Origin: Collimonas sp. OK307
GTDB taxonomy: Bacteria; Pseudomonadota; Gammaproteobacteria; Burkholderiales; Burkholderiaceae_D
DNA: 64,000 nt
NCBI RefSeq assembly: GCF_900113705.1
Contig: NZ_FOQI01000004.1
Coordinates: 186,001 to 250,000 of the forward strand
Direction: 5' to 3'
This document shows, one piece after another, positions 10,141 to 18,939 of this stretch. Position 1 is the first letter of the stretch. Each line of letters opens with the position of its first letter. The position numbers and the translations under genes are program-made. Under the pieces are notes generated by a model, which worked only from the letters and a program-made list of their open reading frames with translations, made no database searches and had not been told where the DNA came from.

Positions 10141-12108
10141 ATGACTTTCTTTGAACAGCAGCATCAGGCGCGGCAGGAAACCAGGAAGCTGGTGCTCCTG
10201 TTCGTGCTGGCGGTGATCGCGATCGTGGTCGCCGTGAATCTGGCGATGGCGCTGGTATGGACCTTCAAGTTCGGCAGCCACCACGGCTTCCTGCGCCAGT
10301 ATCCCAAAGGTTTTTTCGCGGTCAATACCTTGATCACGCTGCTTCTGATCGTCGGCGGCACCCTGATCCAGACCTTCAACCTGCGCGATGGCGGCGATGC
10401 CGTCGCGCTAATGGCCGGCGGCCGCATAGTTTCGCCATCCAGTGGCGATTTGCAAGAGCGGCGGCTGTTGAACGTAGTGGAAGAAATGGCGCTGGCTTCC
10501 GGTATTGCGTGTCCCAAGGTCTACCTGCTGGAACGTGAGGATGCGATCAATGCCTTTGCCGCCGGCTACAACCCGAATGAAGCCGTAGTCGCCGTCACGC
10601 GCGGCACCCTGAACCGGCTCACGCGCGACGAATTGCAGGGCGTGGTCGGCCATGAGTTCAGCCATATCCTGAATGGCGACATGCGCTTGAACATCCATCT
10701 GATCGGCGTCTTGTTCGGTATCCAGATGATCGCAGGCTTCGGCCAGCAGCTAATGAACGCCGGTCGCTACTGGGGTGGGCGCGATGACAAGGGGCCTCCT
10801 TGGCAACTGGTGCTGTTCGTGGCCGGCCTGGTGCTGTTCGCGGTTGGCTACATCGGCATATTCTTTGGCCGCCTGATCAAATCCGCGGTGTCGCGCCAGC
10901 GTGAATTCCTGGCCGACGCCAGTGCCGTCCAGTTCACACGTAATCCCGAAGGCATTGGCGGCGCCCTGCGCAAAATCGGCGGCCTCACCGACGGCAAAAA
11001 AATCGGCTCGCAAATCAATCATCCTAAAGCGGAACAACTCTCGCATCTGTTCCTCGGCAGCGTCCGCCCCAATTTGCTGGATGGCTGGTTTGCCACGCAC
11101 CCGCCGCTGGCAGAGCGTTTGAAGCGCATCTACGGCCGTAACATGACGCCGCTCGATGCACCTGAATTGGCAGTGCCGTATGCAGCGAGCGTTGAACGCA
11201 TGCCCGATCTGCCATTCGTCACTGCCGGTTTCGCGGGCGCCACGGCTGCGCCGGTGTCCTCACCGATAGCGGGCGGATTGTCGACGCCGTCGCTTGAGTT
11301 CGGCAATAGCAGCGGCAGATCGCCGCTTTCACCACAGCTCGAAAACGCGGTGCACGACCCTGTCGCGGCGTGCGCTGTGGTCTATGCCTTGTTGTTGGGC
11401 GAAGCGGGCGCAGAGCGCGATGTACAACTCTCCATGCTCAAAAAAGAAGCGCCACAGCAAGCCGCCTTGGCCACTTTCCTGGCCGAGTCGATCAGGCAGT
11501 TGCCGCTGAGCGCCAGGCTGCCTTTGGTCGATCTGGCGACACCGGCATTGCGTCAGCTGGCGCAACCTGAACGCGACAAGATGCTGGCGCTGGCAGACCA
11601 GCTGATCGCCGCCGACAGCCGCATCACGCTAGCAGAATTTGTGGTGCAGACCATATTAACGCGCCGCCTGGCAGCGCGCGCCGGACGTCTGGTGCCGATC
11701 AAATACAATCGCCTGTCCGAACTGAACAGCGAGGTCGCCGTATTGCTTTCGCTGGTAGCGCATGTGGCGATATCGACGAGTCGTGGCGACGCCGTCGCTG
11801 CGCGCATGGCTGCTTTCCTGCGCGGTGCGCAGCTTTGCCCGGAACTCAAGCTCGCAGCCCGGGACTATTGCGACGGCGCCAGCCTCGGCTTCCCGCAAGT
11901 GAGGCTGGCCCTGGACCACGCCAATCAACTGGCGCCGCTGGCCAAACCGCAATTGATCAAAGCTTTACTTGCCGTCGCCGACAACGGCGCTGAATTGCCG
12001 ATTGCCAGCGCCGACATCCTGCGCGCAATTTGCGCCGGCATCGAAGCCCCGATCCCGCCGGCGGTCGCCGCCACTTATCACGCCTATCCGTGGCAATTCG
12101 ATAATTAA
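10141..12108 (+). CDS. M48 family membrane metalloprotease with long helical C-terminal extension
   Basis: 655 residues, more than twice the size of HtpX. Two membrane helices lie within residues 15-80, the zinc motif HEFSH is at 171-175, and REFLADASAVQF supplies the third ligand Glu. Two more hydrophobic segments lie between about residues 190 and 250. After about residue 340 there is a roughly 300-residue alpha-helical, alanine-rich region resembling TerB-like domains. It probably cleaves membrane or periplasm-facing substrates. The lemA gene is 48 bp upstream on the same strand, so the two are likely a functional pair. Confidence 0.9.
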   Translation: MTFFEQQHQARQETRKLVLLFVLAVIAIVVAVNLAMALVWTFKFGSHHGFLRQYPKGFFAVNTLITLLLIVGGTLIQTFNLRDGGDAVALMAGGRIVSPSSGDLQERRLLNVVEEMALASGIACPKVYLLEREDAINAFAAGYNPNEAVVAVTRGTLNRLTRDELQGVVGHEFSHILNGDMRLNIHLIGVLFGIQMIAGFGQQLMNAGRYWGGRDDKGPPWQLVLFVAGLVLFAVGYIGIFFGRLIKSAVSRQREFLADASAVQFTRNPEGIGGALRKIGGLTDGKKIGSQINHPKAEQLSHLFLGSVRPNLLDGWFATHPPLAERLKRIYGRNMTPLDAPELAVPYAASVERMPDLPFVTAGFAGATAAPVSSPIAGGLSTPSLEFGNSSGRSPLSPQLENAVHDPVAACAVVYALLLGEAGAERDVQLSMLKKEAPQQAALATFLAESIRQLPLSARLPLVDLATPALRQLAQPERDKMLALADQLIAADSRITLAEFVVQTILTRRLAARAGRLVPIKYNRLSELNSEVAVLLSLVAHVAISTSRGDAVAARMAAFLRGAQLCPELKLAARDYCDGASLGFPQVRLALDHANQLAPLAKPQLIKALLAVADNGAELPIASADILRAICAGIEAPIPPAVAATYHAYPWQFDN

Positions 12109-12194
12109 TTAACAATAATTCTGCTGCTTTCGGCAGGCCCTCGAACAGATCGTTATAATGAGCATTCTCGGGGTTTCCCGTATTGGATGCCGTC

Positions 12195-12725
12195 ATGCAA
12201 GCTCAAGTTGAAAATACCGCCGGTAAACGGCTTTGGATCAAGGCCGCGGCGGCCGTAGCGGTGGTAGCGTTAGCCGTGGCTGGCTATATGTCGATGTCAA
12301 ACACGCATGCCGCGCCCGATGTCTCGTTTACCAACCTCAAGGGTGAACAGGTATCGCTGAAGAGCTTGCGCGGCAAAGTGGTGATGGTGAACTTCTGGGC
12401 CACCAGCTGCACCACCTGTGTCGCCGAGATGCCGCAAATGGTGCAAACCTACAACATGTACAAGGACAAGGGTCTCGACTACGTCGCCGTGGCAATGAGC
12501 TACGACCCGCCTAACTACGTGTTGAATTTTGTGCAAACCCGCAGCTTGCCGTTCCAGGTAACGCTGGACACGCAAAGCAAGATGGCCAATTCCTTTGGCG
12601 ACGTCAAGCTGACACCGACCACCTTTGTCATCGACAAGCAAGGCAACATCATCAAGCGCTACGTTGGCGCACCCAAGTTTGAAGAGTTGCACGCCCTGCT
12701 CGATAAAGCACTGGCAGCAGCATAA
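12195..12725 (+). CDS. TlpA/ResA-like membrane-anchored thioredoxin
   Basis: 176 residues from the ATG at 12195. One N-terminal membrane helix (about 12-33) anchors a periplasmic thioredoxin fold. The active site reads WATSCTTC, with cysteines 72 and 75; the CxxC is CTTC rather than the CPPC or CEPC of most TlpA/ResA proteins. The cis-Pro region is LTPTTFVID. It likely reduces or exchanges periplasmic disulfides, for example in cytochrome c assembly, but no partner gene is adjacent. A TATAAT at 12154-12159 is a plausible -10 for it. Confidence 0.88.
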   Translation: MQAQVENTAGKRLWIKAAAAVAVVALAVAGYMSMSNTHAAPDVSFTNLKGEQVSLKSLRGKVVMVNFWATSCTTCVAEMPQMVQTYNMYKDKGLDYVAVAMSYDPPNYVLNFVQTRSLPFQVTLDTQSKMANSFGDVKLTPTTFVIDKQGNIIKRYVGAPKFEELHALLDKALAAA

Positions 12726-12752
12726 AAAAAAGGCGCATCAAGCGCCTTTTTT
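12724..12752. terminator. bidirectional Rho-independent terminator
   Basis: AGGCGC and GCGCCT arms around a short loop, flanked by an A-run on the left and a T-run on the right. It sits between the convergent TlpA-like and MarR-type genes and can end both transcripts. Confidence 0.88.
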
Positions 12753-12772
12753 CATGCCTGTAGAAATCAAAT

Positions 12773-13285
12773 CTATCTCGATGTCGCGGCACGCGAAGCC
12801 GTGTCATACAAGCCGGAGGCGGTCCGTAACAGTTTCGCCGCATCGCCCAACGCCTGGTTCGACAAACCGGTATCGGACAGCACCGTAATCAAACACTCTT
12901 CGCGCATCTCGCGATATTTGAGGCACAGCGCGTAGCCGTTCTCAGTCGCGGAAAAATGCGCCTCCTTGCCTACTTTTTCGCTTTTTATATAGCCGGCTTT
13001 CACCAGTTTCTTCAATGCGTAACTGGCAATATGCGTATCTTCGATATTCAGTACGAAGCAAATGTCCGCCAGGCTCTTTTTGCGTTCACGATGACAAACA
13101 TGATGCAACAAAGAAACCTCGACCGGCGTCATATCCTTGACACCGGCAGCCGACATGCACCGCGCCATCCAGCGATTGAACGCATTGCCGGCAATGATCA
13201 ATGCGTATTCCAGCTCGGACAGTTCGACACTGCTTTCCGAAGCCAGATGGGCCGAAGACAGGATTTTAGGGGCAGCAACGTTCAT
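12773..13285 (-). CDS. MarR-type winged-helix regulator, likely of the 5-oxoproline operon
   Basis: 170 residues from the ATG at 13285, which has AGGAAA upstream; a start seven codons earlier lacks a site. Residues ~50-125 form a winged helix-turn-helix (MTPVEVSLLHHV, then IEDTHIASYALKKLVKAGYI). It belongs to the predicted MarR-like DNA-binding family rather than classical MarR. It is divergent from pxpBCA, with 361 bp between start codons containing a promoter and an inverted repeat, so it probably controls that operon. The effector is unknown; 5-oxoproline is a natural guess. Confidence 0.8.
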   Translation of the reverse strand: MNVAAPKILSSAHLASESSVELSELEYALIIAGNAFNRWMARCMSAAGVKDMTPVEVSLLHHVCHRERKKSLADICFVLNIEDTHIASYALKKLVKAGYIKSEKVGKEAHFSATENGYALCLKYREMREECLITVLSDTGLSNQALGDAAKLLRTASGLYDTASRAATSR

Positions 13286-13315
13286 ACATTTCCTACAAAA
13301 CGCCAAGAAAAATTA

Positions 13316-13350
13316 ATCATACAACTAGTTTCGCTAAAAACCAGAGCGAA
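13316..13350 (-). promoter_or_regulatory. promoter -10 and inverted repeat upstream of the MarR-type gene
   Basis: On the minus strand TATGAT (13316-13321) is a near-consensus -10, 31 bp from the start codon. The inverted repeat TTCGCT-N9-AGCGAA (13330-13350) covers its -35 zone. This position suits autorepression by the regulator. The assignment is inference. Confidence 0.4.
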
Positions 13351-13398
13351 TTTATGCCTGCGTTTCTGCAACAACATAAACTATTTACACACAAATTA

Positions 13399-13427
13399 TT
13401 GACATTTTATTTTTGATGAACGATATT
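13399..13427 (+). promoter_or_regulatory. sigma-70 promoter of the pxpBCA operon
   Basis: Consensus -35 TTGACA at 13399-13404 and -10 GATATT at 13422-13427 with 17-bp spacing, in an AT-rich segment. Transcription would leave a 5' leader of about 210 bases before pxpB, containing a TGTCCC/GGGACA hairpin at 13552-13571. No gene was found in the rest of the 361-bp gap. Confidence 0.65.
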
Positions 13428-13646
13428 GCCCCTTAATTAAGCTCTGGTGATAAAGAGTAAGCTTGTTGGGGGTAGACTAATTCAGCACGCTGCGACGGCA
13501 GCTAACACTGTTGCTAACTTATTCCGCCATTTTCTTTGCAATTCAACGTGTTGTCCCAGCAGTCGGGGACAGAGCCATGCGCCGCCCTGCGGTGTTACCC
13601 TCTGCGCCGCAACTGCCGACTATTCTGACGAAGGAAGCCAGCCGTC

Positions 13647-14300
13647 ATGACCCAAGCCGTCATACAAGTCCTTGGTGAAAGCGCCCTGATATTGAATGCA
13701 GGGGCCAACGCTACCCTGGAATGCCAACAACGCTTGTGGGCCATCGCTGCCAAAGCCTCGCATTGGCCGCACGTACGCGACGTCGTCCCGGGCATGAATA
13801 ACCTGACTATCCTGTTCGATCCGCTAGCGGCCGACGCCGGGCAACTGGCGGAGAAACTCCAAAATGCATGGGACGCCGCCTCGATCAGCCAGAAGACTGG
13901 AAGAAAAATCGACATCCCGGTGGTCTATGGCGGCGCCAGCGGCCCCGACATGGAAGAAGTCGCGCGACACACCGGCTTGACGCCGGCGGAGATCGTCAAA
14001 CGCCATACGGCAGCTGAATATATTGTCTATTTCATCGGCTTCCAGCCGGGTTTTCCTTACCTCGGCGGGCTCGACCCGCAATTGGCCACCCCGCGCCGCA
14101 GCGAACCGCGGCTGGTGGTACCTGCCGGCTCGGTCGGCATTGGCGGTAGCCAGACCGGGATCTATCCGGCCGCCTCGCCCGGTGGCTGGCAACTCATCGG
14201 CCATAGTGCGCTGCAATTGTTCGATCCTGCTGCCAATCCTCCTACCATACTGCAACCGGGTGACCGCGTACGTTTCGTCGCCAGCGAGGTGATTGCATGA
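13647..14300 (+). CDS. pxpB: 5-oxoprolinase subunit PxpB (KipI-like)
   Basis: 217 residues with the allophanate-hydrolase subunit 1 fold. FQPGFPYLGGLD and TPRRSEPRLVVPAGSVGIGG are PxpB/KipI signatures. With PxpA and PxpC it forms the ATP-dependent 5-oxoprolinase that opens 5-oxoproline to glutamate. The start has a GGAAG site; the stop overlaps the pxpC start as ATGA. It is the first gene of the operon. Confidence 0.94.
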   Translation: MTQAVIQVLGESALILNAGANATLECQQRLWAIAAKASHWPHVRDVVPGMNNLTILFDPLAADAGQLAEKLQNAWDAASISQKTGRKIDIPVVYGGASGPDMEEVARHTGLTPAEIVKRHTAAEYIVYFIGFQPGFPYLGGLDPQLATPRRSEPRLVVPAGSVGIGGSQTGIYPAASPGGWQLIGHSALQLFDPAANPPTILQPGDRVRFVASEVIA

Positions 14301-15274
14301 TCAAGATCCTTCGCGCCGGACGCATCAATTCGGTCCAGGACATGGGCCGCAGCGGTTTGCGCCATCTCGGCATCTGCCAATCCGGAGCGCTGGACCGCAC
14401 CGCACTCGCCATCGCCAATCTGCTGGTAGGCAATCCGCGCGACGCTGCCGCCATCGAATTCACGCTTGGCCCGTGCCAGCTTGAATTCACGTTCGACTGC
14501 CGCATCGCCCTGGGCGGCGCCGATTTCGCGGCAACGCTGGATGGCCGCGCACTGCCGTCATGGTGGAGCGTACGCGTGCGTGCAGGACAAATTCTGACGC
14601 TGGAAGCTGCCCGCCACGGGATGCGCGCTTACCTCGCAGTCGCCGGTGGCATCAATTCCGCGACCCAGCTAGGTTCGCGCGCCACCGATCTGCAGGCCGG
14701 CTTTGGCGGCCATGGCGGCCGTGCCTTGACTGAAGGCGACGGCCTGTCTGCCGGCGCACTGAACAACCCCGCCGCGGCGCTGCATACCGCGGCGTCTTTC
14801 GGTGTACGCCCGCCAGCCTGGTACCAGGCCGACGATACCGAAACACTGGCGATCCGCGTCATACCCGGACCCGAATATGACATGTTCACAGTGGCCGCAC
14901 AAAAAACTTTCTGGAACAGCAGCTGGACCTTGACGCCGCAGAGCAATCGCATGGGCTTTCGCCTGAGCGGACCGGAGCTCAAGATCAAGAAAGGCAACGA
15001 CCTGCTGTCCCATGGCGTACTGCCGGGCGTAATCCAGGTGCCGCCTGCCGGCCAGCCTATCGTCCTGATGGCGGACGCCCAAACCACCGGCGGCTATCCA
15101 AAAATAGGCGTCGTGATCGGCGCCGATTTGGCCAAACTGGCGCAGTTGCGCTTCAATCGGACCATACAGTTTGTCGAATGCGACGCCGACCAGGCGCGCG
15201 AGGAATTGCGCCAGGAAGCGGCATACCTACAGCAAATCGAAACCGCGATGCACTGGTTGCGGCCGGCCAAATAG
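14297..15274 (+). CDS. pxpC: 5-oxoprolinase subunit PxpC (KipA-like)
   Basis: 325 residues of the biotin-dependent-carboxyltransferase-like family (allophanate hydrolase subunit 2). RINSVQDMGRSGLRHLGIC and the GALDRTALAIANLLVGN segment are diagnostic. It overlaps pxpB by four bases, so translation is coupled, and pxpA follows after nine bases. No biotin carboxyl carrier gene is nearby, which supports the oxoprolinase assignment over urea amidolyase. Confidence 0.94.
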   Translation: MIKILRAGRINSVQDMGRSGLRHLGICQSGALDRTALAIANLLVGNPRDAAAIEFTLGPCQLEFTFDCRIALGGADFAATLDGRALPSWWSVRVRAGQILTLEAARHGMRAYLAVAGGINSATQLGSRATDLQAGFGGHGGRALTEGDGLSAGALNNPAAALHTAASFGVRPPAWYQADDTETLAIRVIPGPEYDMFTVAAQKTFWNSSWTLTPQSNRMGFRLSGPELKIKKGNDLLSHGVLPGVIQVPPAGQPIVLMADAQTTGGYPKIGVVIGADLAKLAQLRFNRTIQFVECDADQAREELRQEAAYLQQIETAMHWLRPAK

Positions 15275-15283
15275 GAGCAGACC

Positions 15284-16111
15284 ATGCCCACGAAAGATAA
15301 ACGACAAGATCAACGACACGGAAAGCGACACCATCAGGTCGACCTCAACGCCGACCTCGGTGAACAGAGCGACGGTAGCGACGAAGCATTGCTGGCGCTG
15401 GTCAGCTCGGCCAACATCGCTTGCGGCTGGCACGCCGGCAGCGCCTTGATGATGCAGCAATGCGTAACCTGGGCGGTGGCGCAAGGAGTCGCCATCGGCG
15501 CCCATCCGAGTTTTCCCGATCGCGACAATTTCGGCCGCACCGAAATGCAGCTTCCGGCCAACGAAATCTACAGCGGCGTGCAGTATCAAATCGGTGCGTT
15601 GGCGGCGATCGCCGGCGCCCATGGTGTGCAGCTGGCGCACGTCAAGCCGCACGGCGCGCTGTATAACATGGCAGCGCGCGATGCCGCACTGGCCGACACC
15701 ATCGTCGCCGCGATCCGCGACGTCGATCCGGCGCTGGCCTTGTTCGGCCTGGCTGGCAGCGAGCTGATCGCCGCCGCCCATCGCGCCGGCTTGCAGGCAG
15801 TGGAAGAAGTGTTTGCCGACCGCGGCTACATGGCGGACGGCAGCCTGGTCAAACGCGGCACGCCAGGCGCCTTGATCGAAGACGAAGAGCAGGCGTTGGC
15901 ACAAACCATGCATATGATCCGTGACGGCAAAGTCCATGCGACAGACGGCAGCTGGGCGCCGGTCACGGCGGATACGGTGTGCCTGCACGGCGACGGTGCG
16001 CATGCGCTGGCGTTTGCGCATCGCATCCATGACGAGCTGAAGCAGCAGGACATCGCCATCCGCGCGCCCCGGATAGCCAGTGCAGACAGCCTGTTTCCGT
16101 TGCTGGGCTAA
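15284..16111 (+). CDS. pxpA: 5-oxoprolinase subunit PxpA (LamB/YcsF family)
   Basis: 275 residues. After a basic, low-complexity leader of about 17 residues the family core begins VDLNADLGE, with [27 protein letters not shown] and VKPHGALYN following. The start has AGGAG nearby. This is the catalytic deacetylase-like subunit of 5-oxoprolinase. The basic leader is longer than in most PxpA proteins; an internal start is not obvious. Two 11-bp tandem copies of AAAGACAAAAC follow the stop (16111-16132). Confidence 0.93.
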   Translation: MPTKDKRQDQRHGKRHHQVDLNADLGEQSDGSDEALLALVSSANIACGWHAGSALMMQQCVTWAVAQGVAIGAHPSFPDRDNFGRTEMQLPANEIYSGVQYQIGALAAIAGAHGVQLAHVKPHGALYNMAARDAALADTIVAAIRDVDPALALFGLAGSELIAAAHRAGLQAVEEVFADRGYMADGSLVKRGTPGALIEDEEQALAQTMHMIRDGKVHATDGSWAPVTADTVCLHGDGAHALAFAHRIHDELKQQDIAIRAPRIASADSLFPLLG

Positions 16112-16204
16112 AAGACAAAACAAAGACAAAACAAAAAAATCAACACCAGGAAGTCAACAGAACCGGCGACGCAACAACGAACGCCTCAACATTAGGAGAT
16201 AGCA

Positions 16205-16924
16205 ATGACCGTAACAGAACTATTGCCGCTGATCGGCATACCGATTGTGGTGGCAGGCTTTGCCTTGAAATTCAATCCTTTGCTGGTCGTGACCGTCGCG
16301 GGTCTTGCGACCGGTCTGTCGGTAGGCATGGATATCGGGACTTTGCTGGAAACCTTTGGTGAAAAGTTCGTCAACAGCCGTTCGCTGGCGACCTTTCTGC
16401 TGATCTTGCCGGTGATCGGCCTGCTCGAAAGCTATGGCTTGAAAGAACGGGCGCAGGATTGGATTGCGAGCTTGGCCAACGCCACCTCAGCGCGCATCCT
16501 GATGCTGTATTTCGTGTTGCGCCAATTCCTGGGCGCGCTCGGCCTCACCTACATCGGAGGCCAGGCGCAAACCGTACGGCCCTTGCTGGCGCCGATGGTA
16601 GAAGGCGCTGCGGTCGCCAAATATGGCGAACTGCCGGTGCCGATCCGCGACAAAATCCGCGCTCACGCTGCCGCTTGCGACAACATTGCGGTGTTCTTCG
16701 GTGAAGACATTTTCATCGCCTTCGGCGCAGTACTGCTAATGGATGCCTTCCTGAAGGAAAACGGCATCACCAATATCGAACCGCTCCATCTCGGCCTGTG
16801 GGCTATCCCGACTGCCCTCGCCGCGCTCGTCATTCACATGACGCGCTTGACCCGGCTCGACGCCAGCATCCGGCGCGATGTCGAAGCCTGGAGAAAAACC
16901 GAAGGCCAGGAGGTGACAGCATGA
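16205..16924 (+). CDS. DUF969 membrane protein, probable half of a 5-oxoproline permease
   Basis: 239 residues with about six hydrophobic segments and the DUF969 blocks LPLIGIPIVVAGF, then LLESYGLKERAQDWI and YIGGQAQTVRPLLAPM. A TTAGGAG site precedes the ATG. It overlaps the DUF979 gene by four bases, and the two families are almost always paired. Their placement between 5-oxoprolinase and pyroglutamyl-peptidase genes suggests transport of 5-oxoproline or a short peptide; this is inference from context. Confidence 0.9.
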   Translation: MTVTELLPLIGIPIVVAGFALKFNPLLVVTVAGLATGLSVGMDIGTLLETFGEKFVNSRSLATFLLILPVIGLLESYGLKERAQDWIASLANATSARILMLYFVLRQFLGALGLTYIGGQAQTVRPLLAPMVEGAAVAKYGELPVPIRDKIRAHAAACDNIAVFFGEDIFIAFGAVLLMDAFLKENGITNIEPLHLGLWAIPTALAALVIHMTRLTRLDASIRRDVEAWRKTEGQEVTA

Positions 16925-17907
16925 AGACCCTCCTCACCATCAACGAGATCTATTACCTGGTCGGCATCATTGTCATGCTGCTGGTCGGCATGACACTGCG
17001 CGACAGGGGCAATCCGAAACGCCTGACCACGGCGCTGTTCTGGTTTCTGTTTGGCGCGGTGTTCCTGTTTGGCGACATGTTGGTAGCCGGGCTCGGCAAA
17101 CCGCTGGCCTACCGTGTCATTGGCACCGTAGTCGTGTTGATTTCTCTAATCGCCGGTTTCGGCCTGCTGTCGGCTGGTTCATACAAACAACGCAGCGCCG
17201 AGGAACGCCAGGCATCGGCCAACCGTTTCGGCAATTGGATTTTCCTACCTGCGTTGTTGATCCCGTTGATCACCGTGCTGTGCACGGTGCTGCTGAAGAA
17301 TGTTTCGATCGGCGGCGTCTATCTGCTCGACCAGAAACAATTGACGCTGGCGGCGCTATGCGTAGCCAGCGTCTGCGCGATCCTGGCAGGCTGGAAGCTG
17401 ACTGGCGGCACGCCGTTGCAGGCGGTACGCGAATCGCGCCGGCTGGTCGACGCCATCGGCTGGGCCGCGATCCTGCCGCAGATGCTGGCGATGCTGGGCG
17501 GAGTATTCGTCGCTGCTCAGACTGGCAAATCAGTACAAGAAGTAGTCACCCTGTTCGTCAATCCAGACAATCGTTTCATGCTGGTCGTGATTTACTGCGT
17601 CGGCATGGCTTTGTTTACCATGATCATGGGTAACGCCTTCGCCGCCTTCCCGGTAATGACCGCCGGCATTGCGTTGCCATTCCTGATCACCGGTCAACAC
17701 GCCGATCCGGCGCCACTGGTTACCATCGGCATGCTGGCCGGTTATTGCGGTACGCTGATGACACCGATGGCCGCCAACTACAACATCGTGCCGGCTGCGC
17801 TGCTGGAGTTGACCGACAAATACAAGGTAATCAAAATACAGATTCCCACGGCCGTGACGCTGCTGACAGCTAACGTCTTGCTGATGTACTTCATTGCATT
17901 CCGCTAA
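16921..17907 (+). CDS. DUF979 membrane protein, partner of the DUF969 protein
   Basis: 328 residues from the ATG at 16921, translationally coupled through ATGA with the DUF969 gene. About nine to ten hydrophobic segments cover the length, opening with IYYLVGIIVMLLVGMTLRD. The FAAFPVMTAGIALPF and MTPMAANYNIVPAALLEL stretches are family-typical. Probably the second half of a two-component inner-membrane permease for the operon's substrate. Confidence 0.9.
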   Translation: MKTLLTINEIYYLVGIIVMLLVGMTLRDRGNPKRLTTALFWFLFGAVFLFGDMLVAGLGKPLAYRVIGTVVVLISLIAGFGLLSAGSYKQRSAEERQASANRFGNWIFLPALLIPLITVLCTVLLKNVSIGGVYLLDQKQLTLAALCVASVCAILAGWKLTGGTPLQAVRESRRLVDAIGWAAILPQMLAMLGGVFVAAQTGKSVQEVVTLFVNPDNRFMLVVIYCVGMALFTMIMGNAFAAFPVMTAGIALPFLITGQHADPAPLVTIGMLAGYCGTLMTPMAANYNIVPAALLELTDKYKVIKIQIPTAVTLLTANVLLMYFIAFR

Positions 17908-17916
17908 GGAGACACC

Positions 17917-18927
17917 ATGCACCTAACTCTTGACCAGGTGGCGGCGTTTGCGCGCTTGCCTTTGCGCTCGCTACGCCACGAATATCCGAACTACATCATG
18001 CACGCCTTGAACGGCCCGCAAGATGCGCAAACGCCACGCGCCATGCATCCGGTGTTCTACGGCTGCTACGACTGGCATTCCGCGGTACATGGTTACTGGC
18101 TGCTGGCACGCTGCGCCCGCCTGTATCCGACGTTGCCGCAGCAGAATGAAATCGCGACGCTGTTCGACGAGCACTTCACCGTTGCCAACATGCAGCAGGA
18201 ACTGGCGTATTTCCAGGCGCCGGGGCGGGTTTCTTTTGAACGCCCATACGGCTGGGCCTGGATCATGGCGCTGGCCCAGGAGTTGGAAACCTGGCAGCAC
18301 CCCAAGGCCAAAACCTGGCTGGCGGCCATGGAGCCGCTGGTGGCTGAAATCCGCAGCCGCGTGTTCAGCTATTTCGCCAAGCTCAGCTATGCGATTCGGG
18401 TCGGCACGCATTACAACAGCGCGTTTGCCTTGAAACTGATACTCGATTTCGCCCGCCATCGCCAGGACAGCGAACTGGAAAGCGCCGTGGTCACTGCCGC
18501 CTGCCGTTACTTCATGGGCGACAGCAATTACCCGGCGCACTACGAACCGGGCGGCGACGAGTTCCTGTCGGCCGCGCTGACCGAAGCTTTGCTGATGGCG
18601 GACGTGCTCGATGCGGATGTCTTCGTCGACTGGTTTGCCCAGTATTTGCCGGCGCTGGCCGACATCGACCGGCTGATGAATCCGGCCGAGGTCAGCGACC
18701 ATGGCGATCCGAAAATCGCTCATCTGAATGGTTTGAATTTAAGTCGTGCCTGGTGCATGAAAAAGATTGCCCGGCGTCTCCCGGAAAATGACCCGGCCAC
18801 CGCCACGCTGACTGCAGCGGCACGCCGCCATATCGAGGCCGGCTTGCCGCATGTCGTTAGCGGCGAATATGCCGGCGAGCACTGGCTGGCAACGTTTGCC
18901 ATGATGGCGATGGAAACGCCAAACTAA
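17917..18927 (+). CDS. DUF2891 domain protein of the 5-oxoproline operon
   Basis: 336 residues, soluble, no signal peptide. Opens with ALARLPLRSLRHEYPN-like residues (here FARLPLRSLRHEYPN) and HPVFYGCYDWHSAVHGYW, the histidine-rich DUF2891 signature, followed by ERPYGWAWIMAL. The H-x-x-x-H pattern and alpha-helical character hint at an alpha/alpha barrel, but no activity is known. AAGGAG precedes the start, nine bases after the DUF979 stop. Its presence inside the oxoproline operon suggests a role in generating or processing pyroglutamyl compounds; that is inference. Confidence 0.88.
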   Translation: MHLTLDQVAAFARLPLRSLRHEYPNYIMHALNGPQDAQTPRAMHPVFYGCYDWHSAVHGYWLLARCARLYPTLPQQNEIATLFDEHFTVANMQQELAYFQAPGRVSFERPYGWAWIMALAQELETWQHPKAKTWLAAMEPLVAEIRSRVFSYFAKLSYAIRVGTHYNSAFALKLILDFARHRQDSELESAVVTAACRYFMGDSNYPAHYEPGGDEFLSAALTEALLMADVLDADVFVDWFAQYLPALADIDRLMNPAEVSDHGDPKIAHLNGLNLSRAWCMKKIARRLPENDPATATLTAAARRHIEAGLPHVVSGEYAGEHWLATFAMMAMETPN

Positions 18928-18939
18928 GACAGGTGACCT

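Noticed and set aside
15227-16129. 300-codon minus-strand frame opposite pxpA
   Set aside because: Antisense of a conserved operon gene with diagnostic motifs; GC-rich codon structure explains the openness.
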